Of a stretch of 5,432 nucleotides of DNA, positions 1 through 4,544 are shown in pieces; the first letter of the stretch is position 1; each line of letters starts with the position of its first letter. Source of the stretch: Mesorhizobium sp. Its GTDB lineage: Bacteria > Pseudomonadota > Alphaproteobacteria > Rhizobiales > Rhizobiaceae. The stretch is taken from the NCBI GenBank assembly GCA_030698645.1, contig JAUYMV010000494.1, forward strand, positions 1-5,432, read 5' to 3'. The notes beneath the pieces are model-generated. The model searched no databases. It saw only the letters and a program-made list of their open reading frames with translations, and was not told the origin of the DNA. The translations under genes were made by a program, and so were the position numbers.

Positions 1-1034
1 AAAAGGGCGAGGTGCCGCGCTGGGCGTGGAAGAAGGCCGGCGAGCAGGGCTTCCTGTGCGCGGCGATCCCCGAGGAATGGGGCGGCGTCGGCGCCGACCG
101 GCGGTATTCGATCATCCTGATGGAGGAGCAGGCGCGGCTGAACCTGACCGGGCTCGGCTTCGCGCTGCATTCCGACATCGTCGCGCCCTACATCCACCAC
201 TACGGCACCACGGAGCAGAAGCTCGCCTGGCTGCCCAAGATGACGACCGGCGACTACATCGCCGGCATCGCCATGACGGAACCCGGCGGCGGCTCGGACC
301 TGCAGGCGATCCGCACCACGGCGATCCGCGACGGCGACGACTACATCGTCTCCGGCCAGAAGACCTTCATCACAAACGGCCAGACGGCGGATCTCTTTCT
401 CGTCGCCTGCAAGACCGACCGGACCGAGGGCGCCAAGGGCATCAGCCTGGTGATGGTCGAGGCCGACCGGCCGGGCTTCCAGCGCGGCCGCCGGCTGAAG
501 AAGCTCGGCACCAAGGCGCAGGATACGTCGGAGCTCTTCTTCAACGACGTGCGCGTGCCGGCGACCAATCTGATCGGCGGCGAGGGCAAGGGTTTCGGCT
601 ACATGATGCAGGAGCTCGCCTGGGAGCGCATGCATGTCGGCATCCAGGCGATCTCGTGCTGCGAGGCGGCGCTGGAATGGACCATCGAATACACCAAGAA
701 CCGCAAGGCCTTCGGCAAGTCGATCATCGACTTCCAGAACTCGCGCTTCAAGCTGGCCGAGATGAAGACCGAGGTGCAGGTCGGCCGCGTCTTTCTCGAC
801 CGCTGCCTGGAACTCGTGCTGGAGGGCAAGCTCGACACCACCACGGCGGCCATGGTGAAGCTGTGGACCAGCGAGATGCAGGGCAAGGTGCTCGACGAAC
901 TGCTGCAGCTGCATGGCGGATACGGCTTCATGTGGGAATACCCGATCACGCGCGCCTATGCCGACGCCCGCGTCCAGCGCATCTATGCCGGCACGAACGA
1001 GATCATGAAGGAACTGATCGGGCGGACGCTTTAG
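1..1034 (+). CDS. Acyl-CoA dehydrogenase (LCAD/IVD-like), 5' end outside window
   Basis: This FAD flavoenzyme family oxidises acyl-CoA to trans-2-enoyl-CoA and passes electrons to ETF. The frame is already open at base 3 (codons for K-G-E precede the GTG at 12), so that GTG is internal and roughly 40 N-terminal residues are missing compared with the usual ~380. Counting the codon at nt 12 as residue 1: the FAD/substrate signature AMTEPGGGSD is at 87-96, the middle beta-domain runs to about 185, RKAFGK is at 231-236, and the second family signature QLHGGYGF is at 299-306. The MCAD-type catalytic Glu position in Y-x-G-T is Ala326. A Glu stands instead at 205 (WERMH, nt 624-626), where long-chain and isovaleryl-CoA dehydrogenases carry their base, and the C-terminal GTNEIMKELI also resembles LCAD. 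The enzyme should therefore be active. Substrate chain length or branching is unknown. The TAG stop lies inside a hairpin. Family assignment is very secure, the subfamily moderately so. Confidence 0.95.
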   Translation, partial: KGEVPRWAWKKAGEQGFLCAAIPEEWGGVGADRRYSIILMEEQARLNLTGLGFALHSDIVAPYIHHYGTTEQKLAWLPKMTTGDYIAGIAMTEPGGGSDLQAIRTTAIRDGDDYIVSGQKTFITNGQTADLFLVACKTDRTEGAKGISLVMVEADRPGFQRGRRLKKLGTKAQDTSELFFNDVRVPATNLIGGEGKGFGYMMQELAWERMHVGIQAISCCEAALEWTIEYTKNRKAFGKSIIDFQNSRFKLAEMKTEVQVGRVFLDRCLELVLEGKLDTTTAAMVKLWTSEMQGKVLDELLQLHGGYGFMWEYPITRAYADARVQRIYAGTNEIMKELIGRTL

Positions 1035-1052
1035 GGCAGGGGCTTGCCCTAA
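1031..1052. terminator. Hairpin at convergent gene ends, candidate bidirectional terminator
   Basis: TTAGGGCA (1031-1038) and TGCCCTAA (1045-1052) form a perfect 8-bp stem with a 6-nt loop. The TAG stop of the acyl-CoA dehydrogenase gene (1032-1034) is part of the left arm. The minus-strand DUF6455-like gene ends 26 bp away at 1078, so the hairpin lies where transcription from both sides converges. Neither strand has a proper T-tract after the stem, so intrinsic termination is not certain; it could instead protect mRNA 3' ends. Confidence 0.55.
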
Positions 1053-1077
1053 CCGGCTTCGGCGAGGCGACGCCGCA

Positions 1078-1473
1078 TCAGCGAAGCGAGTCGAACGTCT
1101 CGGCGTTCGGACAAAACTCGTGCGCGTGGGCGGCGGCGGTTCCGGCGTCGAGTTCGCGCGCGCAGCGCCCTTTGGCTTCGCATTTCGAACACAGCACTGC
1201 GACGTCGCGCAACAGCGACGGCGCCTCGAGGCGCAAATCGTCGGCATCGATGCCGTAGGCGGCCATCATGCGCGCCATCAGCCGGTCGGCGCCGGCGCCC
1301 TTGGCCGTGATCTCCCTGAGGTCCTCGACGCTGATCTGGATGTCGCGCGAGACCTCGGCAAGGACTTCCGGATCGCAGGCCGCCAATTCGTCGATCGCGG
1401 CGCGGGCCGAGCGGTGCTCGCGCCATTTGGCAAGCAGTCCCTGGACCAGGCTGGTCGGCTCGTGGATGGTCAT
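1078..1473 (-). CDS. DUF6455-like small protein with C-x2-C-x5-C-x16-C cluster
   Basis: A 131-residue soluble protein with no signal peptide or membrane segment. The N-terminal two-thirds is charged and helical in character (MTIHEPTSLVQGLLAKWREH onward). The C-terminal part has four cysteines, C95, C98, C104 and C121, with the last in EFCPN. This spacing and the FCPN-A-x-x-F ending match my recollection of DUF6455, a family of unknown function common in alphaproteobacteria. The cysteines could bind zinc or an iron-sulfur centre, but that is inference. The start is well supported: GAGGAGG (1479-1485, minus) sits 5 nt before the ATG. The gene points toward the acyl-CoA dehydrogenase gene, away from its other neighbours, and has its own promoter region with an FNR/FixK-type box, so it is probably not part of the fatty-acid genes. 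A role under low oxygen or nitrogen oxides is suggested only by that box. Confidence 0.8.
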   Translation of the reverse strand: MTIHEPTSLVQGLLAKWREHRSARAAIDELAACDPEVLAEVSRDIQISVEDLREITAKGAGADRLMARMMAAYGIDADDLRLEAPSLLRDVAVLCSKCEAKGRCARELDAGTAAAHAHEFCPNAETFDSLR

Positions 1474-1516
1474 GGCGTCCTCCTCATCTGCCGGCGCACC
1501 GCGCCAGTCGAGCCGG

Positions 1517-1558
1517 AGGCTAGCAGGGAACGACCAGCAGACGATTGACCAGGATCAA
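1517..1558 (-). promoter_or_regulatory. Promoter with CRP/FNR/FixK-type box for the DUF6455-like gene
   Basis: TTGACCAGGATCAA (1545-1558; TTGATCCTGGTCAA on the transcribed strand) matches the FNR/FixK/DNR pattern TTGAT-N4-ATCAA with one changed base. On the minus strand TAGCCT (1522 down to 1517) can serve as a -10 element, sharing T, A and the final T with TATAAT. The gap between box and -10 is 22 nt. This puts the box centre (1551.5) at -41.5 from a start near 1510, the class II activator geometry. A transcript from there would have a ~36-nt leader carrying the GAGGAGG site. Box, -10 and start site are predictions from sequence alone. Confidence 0.5.
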
Positions 1559-1580
1559 GCGTTTTGACGGCGCGCGCATG

Positions 1581-1605
1581 CCGGCTCCGGCCGGTCCTTT
1601 GACCG
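1581..1605 (-). other. Two overlapping hairpins downstream of the NmrA-like gene
   Basis: CCGGC-TCCG-GCCGG (1581-1594) and CGGTC-CTTT-GACCG (1592-1605) are both perfect 5-bp stems with 4-nt loops. They share bases 1592-1594, so only one can form fully at a time. They lie 19-43 nt past the stop of the minus-strand NmrA-like gene and before the DUF6455-like promoter. No T-tract follows on the minus strand, so calling this a terminator is weak. The rest of the 150-bp gap (1474-1623) holds the FNR-type promoter and nothing else I can support. Confidence 0.25.
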
Positions 1606-1623
1606 TTCAGTTGTGCGCCTGTC

Positions 1624-2496
1624 TCAGCCGAGTTCAGCCAGCCGCGCCGTCGCATAGTCGCGCCAGGTGACCGGCTTGCGGCCGGTGACCTTCTCCACCG
1701 TGTCGAACACGGCGTCCGAAAGCGGCATATCGCCGGCTTCGGTCGCCGCGACGCCTTCGGCGAGGCTGGTGGCGTAGGTTGGCTCCATGCCCTGCTTGAG
1801 CAGGATCGGCAGGAGATCGACAGCCGGGCGCGGGCGGTATTCGACGGCCCGCCCGGTGACCTCCGACAGGAGGGTGGCGAGTTCGCCGAAGCTCATCGCC
1901 TCGACGGCGAGCGGATAGGTCTTGCCGGCATGGCCGGCGGGATCGCGCAACGCCGCGGCGGCGACTGCGGCCATGTCATCCGAAGCGATCCATGAGACGG
2001 TCCGGTCGCCGACGAAATGCGTCAGCCGGTCCGGACGATGGCGCAGGCCCGCCCACACCGTATCGATGAAGAAATTGGGCCTGAGATGAGTCCACGAGAA
2101 GCCCATCGCCTCTGTCGTGCGCTCGATCATCTGGTGCCAGGCGAAATGAGCGTACGGCGTGTCGTCGGCGGCAAGGGCGCCGAGATGCACGATGTGGCGA
2201 ACGCCTTCGGCCTTCGCTGCATCGAGCAAGCGCTTCGAATGCACCAGCATGTCGACCGTGTAGCCGGTGGCGAGAAAGACCGCGTCGACGCCCTCGAGCG
2301 CCGGGCGCATCGTCTTCGGCCGGTCGTAGTCGAACGCGACGGGAGAGAAGCCTCCGGCGCGCAACGCGTCGGCGCTCCTGTCGCTGCGCGCTGCGCCGAA
2401 AAGCTCCATACCGCCAGCAGCATCGGCGGCGAGCGCGCGCATGACGGCGCCGCCGACCGTGCCGGTCGCGCCCGTTACCAGAATTCGTCTCGCCAT
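1624..2496 (-). CDS. NmrA-like atypical SDR, NAD(P)-binding protein
   Basis: A 290-residue soluble Rossmann-fold protein of the NmrA/atypical SDR type. These proteins are NAD(P)H-dependent reductases or redox-sensing regulators; the substrate here is unknown. The dinucleotide loop is G9-A-T-G12-T-V-G15 after strand RRILVTG. GAARSD (34-39) puts Arg37 just after the second strand, which hints at NADP(H). AVFLATG (72-78), HIVHLGAL (101-108) and LRPNFF (138-143) follow the family order, and the C-terminal TGRKPVTWRDYA (271-282) is also typical. The classical Ser/Tyr-x3-Lys catalytic set is not apparent: the corresponding stretch reads HFAWHQMIE (117-125). An upstream in-frame ATG at 2542-2544 would add 16 residues, but GGGAGG just before 2496 and the immediate MARRILVTG start favour 2496. 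The gene is divergent from the EamA transporter across a 91-bp region with a palindrome, so both are probably controlled together. Confidence 0.88.
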   Translation of the reverse strand: MARRILVTGATGTVGGAVMRALAADAAGGMELFGAARSDRSADALRAGGFSPVAFDYDRPKTMRPALEGVDAVFLATGYTVDMLVHSKRLLDAAKAEGVRHIVHLGALAADDTPYAHFAWHQMIERTTEAMGFSWTHLRPNFFIDTVWAGLRHRPDRLTHFVGDRTVSWIASDDMAAVAAAALRDPAGHAGKTYPLAVEAMSFGELATLLSEVTGRAVEYRPRPAVDLLPILLKQGMEPTYATSLAEGVAATEAGDMPLSDAVFDTVEKVTGRKPVTWRDYATARLAELG

Positions 2497-2500
2497 GTGT

Positions 2501-2506
2501 CCTCCC
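2501..2506 (-). promoter_or_regulatory. Ribosome binding site fixing the NmrA-like start
   Basis: GGGAGG on the minus strand lies 4 nt before the ATG at 2494-2496. No comparable site precedes the alternative in-frame ATG at 2542-2544, which would also lie inside the shared promoter. Confidence 0.75.
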
Positions 2507-2530
2507 GGCAAGGCAACCGCCAATCTCGCC

Positions 2531-2560
2531 TTGACTTTCAGCAAAAATCTAACAGATGTT
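2531..2560 (+). promoter_or_regulatory. Candidate sigma-70 promoter for the EamA transporter
   Basis: TTGACT (2531-2536) is a good -35 element. With 17-18 bp spacing the -10 falls at AGATGT/GATGTT (2554-2560), which is a weak match. That would start transcription near 2567, shortly before the GGAGG at 2573. The -10 coincides with the palindrome, the arrangement expected for repression. A leftward promoter for the NmrA-like gene must lie in the same 91 bp; TAGATT on the minus strand (2551-2546) is a possible -10, but I found no convincing -35. Confidence 0.4.
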
Positions 2561-2567
2561 CGTTTTT
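2544..2567. promoter_or_regulatory. Imperfect palindrome, probable TetR-type operator (site 1)
   Basis: Centred between 2555 and 2556, AACA-GA-TGTT (2551-2560) is a perfect inverted repeat around a 2-nt spacer. Symmetry continues at C2549/G2562 and AAAA (2544-2547)/TTTT (2564-2567), giving 9 matched pairs out of 12. It lies between two divergent genes and over a predicted -10, typical for a TetR-family repressor. The minus strand of 2544-2562 is nearly the same as 3560-3578 upstream of the first classical SDR. No regulator gene is in the window. Confidence 0.55.
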
Positions 2568-2572
2568 ATAGC

Positions 2573-2577
2573 GGAGG
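2573..2577 (+). promoter_or_regulatory. Ribosome binding site fixing the EamA transporter start
   Basis: GGAGG lies 10 nt before the ATG at 2588. An in-frame ATG at 2441 would extend the protein by 49 residues, but it lies inside the divergent NmrA-like gene and would give a non-hydrophobic tail foreign to the family. Confidence 0.7.
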
Positions 2578-2587
2578 AAGCCGACCC

Positions 2588-3517
2588 ATGTCCAGCACGA
2601 ACGGGCCCACCCGTGCGCCCGCGCCGGGAGCGGTGGAATATGCGTTGCTCGCCGCCCTCAGCCTGGCCTGGGGCACCTCCTACATGTTCACCAAGATCGC
2701 GGTCGGCAGCGTGCCGCCTTTCACGCTCATCGCCGCCCGCACGCTGATCGCGACGGCCGCCATGCTGCTGCTGATGCGGATCAACGGCAAGAGGCTGCCG
2801 CTGTCCAGGCGCGACCTCGCCGCCTTCGCGCTGGTCGGGCTCGCCGCCAATGGGGCGCCGCTCACCCTGATCGCGATCTCGGTATCGCATGTCGATTCCT
2901 CGGTGACCGCGACCACCATGGCGCTGGTGCCGCTGATCACGGCGCTCTATGCGGTGTTCTGGGGCGACTATCCGACGCCGCGCAACATCGCCGGCATCGC
3001 CGTCGGTCTGGCCGGCATCGCGGTGCTGTTCGGGCCGGAGGCGTTCCTCGCCTTCGGCGACAGCACGCTCGGCGCCGGAGCGGCGATCAGCGCGTCGATC
3101 ATCTTTTCCGCCTCGCTGTTCCTGATGGCGCTGGTGCGCCACCACGACGCCATGACGGTGACGACAATGTCGCTCGGCTCGGCGGCGCTGTGGACCATGC
3201 CGGTGGCGCTCTTCGTCGACGGCGTGCCGTCGGCCCTGCCTACGGCCGGCGTGCTGGCCGCGGTCATGGTGCTGGCGCTGTGGAATACGGCGACGGCGAG
3301 CCTGCTGATGTTCGCGCTGGTGCCGCGCGCGGGCGCGACGTTCACCGCCTACAACAATTATCTGGTGCCGGCCGTCGCCGTGCTCTGCGGCACGGTCTTC
3401 CTCGGCGAGGCGTTCACGCTGCAGATGGCGGGCGGCGTCGGGCTGGTGCTGGCCGGCGTGGCGATCTCCACCTTCCGGCGCAGGCAGGCCGATGTGCCGC
3501 TGCCACCGGCGGTCTGA
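2588..3517 (+). CDS. EamA/DMT-family transporter, probable inner-membrane exporter
   Basis: A 309-residue integral membrane protein of the drug/metabolite transporter superfamily, which usually has ten transmembrane helices in two EamA repeats. Repeat one spans about 18-147 and starts with the typical AWGTSYMFTKIAVG (27-40) and FTLIAARTLIA (45-55). Repeat two spans about 163-296 and contains NNYLVPAVAVLCGTVFLGEA (256-275), the conserved P...LGE helix pair. A short polar N-terminus precedes helix 1, and a basic FRRRQ (296-300) follows the last helix on the presumed cytoplasmic side. Length is normal and the protein looks intact. Family members export amino acids, sugars, nucleosides or drugs; the substrate cannot be told here. 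It is transcribed divergently from the NmrA-like gene and is followed after 178 bp by an SDR gene on the same strand with its own likely promoter. The shared palindrome suggests inducible expression, perhaps by a compound that is also its export substrate (inference). Confidence 0.92.
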   Translation: MSSTNGPTRAPAPGAVEYALLAALSLAWGTSYMFTKIAVGSVPPFTLIAARTLIATAAMLLLMRINGKRLPLSRRDLAAFALVGLAANGAPLTLIAISVSHVDSSVTATTMALVPLITALYAVFWGDYPTPRNIAGIAVGLAGIAVLFGPEAFLAFGDSTLGAGAAISASIIFSASLFLMALVRHHDAMTVTTMSLGSAALWTMPVALFVDGVPSALPTAGVLAAVMVLALWNTATASLLMFALVPRAGATFTAYNNYLVPAVAVLCGTVFLGEAFTLQMAGGVGLVLAGVAISTFRRRQADVPLPPAV

Positions 3518-3547
3518 GGAAAACGATCCCATGCCGCGATTCCACGC

Positions 3548-3576
3548 TTGCGGTGATTTCGAACAAGTGTTAGGTT
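3548..3576 (+). promoter_or_regulatory. Candidate promoter for the tandem SDR genes
   Basis: TTGCGG (3548-3553) and TAGGTT (3571-3576) are 17 bp apart and each keeps the best-conserved bases of TTGACA and TATAAT. It sits in an AT-richer dip after the transporter stop. The palindrome at 3560-3573 fills the spacer and overlaps the -10. Transcription would begin near 3583. The match is moderate and was found by eye. Confidence 0.4.
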
Positions 3577-3578
3577 TT
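3560..3578 (+). promoter_or_regulatory. Second copy of the putative TetR-type operator (site 2)
   Basis: The sequence contains AACA-AG-TGTT (3562-3571), the same inverted repeat as site 1, flanked by paired C3560 and G3573. Over 19 bp it agrees with the minus strand of 2562-2544 at 16 positions, following CGAACANNTGTTAGNTTTT. The differing bases are the two in the spacer and one in the flank, as expected for a protein-binding site and not for a recent duplication. It overlaps the predicted -10 of the SDR promoter. Confidence 0.55.
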
Positions 3579-3582
3579 ATGG

Positions 3583-3695
3583 GAAGGCAGTCGGCAAAGA
3601 CTGTCGGGTGAGGAAACCCCGTCCGCGCCGCTTGCGGCGACTCTGCCGCCGGCCCGCCGAGCAGGCAGGCGACGGGTGCATGAGGAGGAGCGGCG
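3583..3695 (+). other. GC-rich, foldable leader upstream of the first classical SDR
   Basis: If transcription starts near 3583, the mRNA has a ~113-nt leader. It can form CAGTC/GACTG (3588-3592 with 3599-3603), CGCCG/CGGCG (3627-3631 with 3634-3638 or nearby register), and a longer-range CCCGTC/GACGGG pairing (3618-3623 with 3671-3676) that encloses the second hairpin. It ends in AGGAGGAG (3683-3690), 5 nt before the ATG at 3696. I recognise no known riboswitch. GC-rich DNA forms such stems easily, so a regulatory role is only a possibility. Confidence 0.25.
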
Positions 3696-4451
3696 ATGCG
3701 TCGTCTGGAAGGTAAGCTCGCCGTGGTGACGGGCGCGGCCAATGGAATCGGCCGGGCGAGCGCGCTGCGTTTCGCGTCGGAAGGCGCCAATCTGGCGATC
3801 CTCGATCTCGAGGCCGACGGGCTCGAAGCGACCGCCGAGGCGGCGCGCAAGGGCGGCGCCACGGTGCTGACGATCGTCGGCAACTGCACCGACGAGGCCT
3901 TCATCACCGACTCGTTCAAGCGCATCTACAAGGACGCCGGCTTCGTCGACGTGCTGATGAACAATGTCGGCCAGAGCGCGCGCGAACGCGCCTCGGAATT
4001 CTACAAATCCACCTCCGACGTCTGGCGCTTCGTCATCGACGTCTCGCTGATGTCGACGCTGATCGCATCGCGGCAGGTCGTGCCGGCGATGCGCGAGGCG
4101 GGCAAGGGCAAGATCGTCAATGTGGCGTCGAACGCCGGCATGGCGGGCGAAGTCGGCATCAGCGAATACGCCGCCGCCAAGATGGGCGTCATCGGCTTCA
4201 CCCGCTCGCTGGCGCGGGAACTCGCGCCTTTCAAGGTCAACGTCAACGCGCTCTGCCCGGGCGTCACCAAGACGCGGGTGCTGGAGCGCATCTCGGAAGA
4301 ATTCCTGCAGAAGATCCGCGACTCGATCCCGCTCGGCTTCTTCGCCGAGCCGGAGGACATCGCCGCCGCGGCGGCGTTCCTGGCGAGCGACGATTCCCGC
4401 TACATGACCGGCCAGTCCGTCGTCGTCGACGGCGGCCGCTGGATGGTCTGA
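3696..4451 (+). CDS. Classical SDR dehydrogenase (FabG/BadH-like)
   Basis: A complete 251-residue NAD(P)-dependent alcohol/hydroxyacyl dehydrogenase. The cofactor loop TGAANGIG is at 12-19, and Asp37 in ILDLEAD at the end of the second strand favours NAD(H). NNVG (89-92) stands for the usual NNAG. The catalytic residues are S145 (VASNAG), Y158 and K162 (YAAAK). The tetrad Asn position reads Ser117 (IDVSLMS). CPGVTKT (187-193), AEPEDIA (217-223) and TGQSVVVDGG (238-247) complete the fold. The overall pattern resembles 3-oxoacyl-ACP reductases and cyclic hydroxyacyl-CoA dehydrogenases such as BadH. With an acyl-CoA dehydrogenase and an MFE-2-like SDR nearby, oxidation of a hydroxyacyl-CoA is plausible, but the substrate is unknown. 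AGGAGGAG 5 nt upstream supports the start. The next SDR follows after 93 bp on the same strand, so the two are probably cotranscribed from the promoter near 3548. Confidence 0.93.
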   Translation: MRRLEGKLAVVTGAANGIGRASALRFASEGANLAILDLEADGLEATAEAARKGGATVLTIVGNCTDEAFITDSFKRIYKDAGFVDVLMNNVGQSARERASEFYKSTSDVWRFVIDVSLMSTLIASRQVVPAMREAGKGKIVNVASNAGMAGEVGISEYAAAKMGVIGFTRSLARELAPFKVNVNALCPGVTKTRVLERISEEFLQKIRDSIPLGFFAEPEDIAAAAAFLASDDSRYMTGQSVVVDGGRWMV

Positions 4452-4461
4452 ACCGGCGGCG

Positions 4462-4487
4462 GGACGCCCGGCGCGGATGGCGCGTCC
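4462..4487 (+). other. Intercistronic hairpin between the two SDR genes
   Basis: GGACGC (4462-4467) pairs with GCGTCC (4482-4487) around a 14-nt loop, 11 nt after the first SDR stop. No T-run follows (GGGGCTTTCGCGG), so it may be an mRNA-processing or partial-termination element, or simply GC-rich sequence. The rest of the 93-bp gap shows no good promoter. Confidence 0.25.
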
Positions 4488-4544
4488 GGGGCTTTCGCGG
4501 CCAAACGAACACATACGATGAAATTGCAGAAGGGTGCGCAGGTC

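Noticed and set aside
12..14. GTG as the true start of the acyl-CoA dehydrogenase
   Set aside because: The frame stays open upstream to the window edge, the family needs about 40 more N-terminal residues, and no good ribosome site is visible.
987..989. Inactivated acyl-CoA dehydrogenase because the YEGT glutamate is Ala
   Set aside because: The LCAD/IVD-type Glu is present at codon 624-626, so the pattern is that of another active subfamily.
26..1258. 410-codon plus-strand frame overlapping the acyl-CoA dehydrogenase
   Set aside because: Arg/His-rich translation without motifs, in a shifted frame of a clear gene.
1599..1610. TTGACCGTTCAG as a second FNR/FixK box
   Set aside because: The half-sites are only 4 nt apart instead of 6 and the right half is imperfect.
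3579..3611. Tiny ATG frame (MGRQSAKTVG) before the first SDR, as a leader peptide
   Set aside because: No ribosome site, and it lies at or before the predicted transcription start.
2549..3925. 458-codon minus-strand frame across the transporter and the SDR promoter
   Set aside because: Low-complexity R/G/Q/H product, antisense to a transporter with clear EamA repeats, and crossing a control region.
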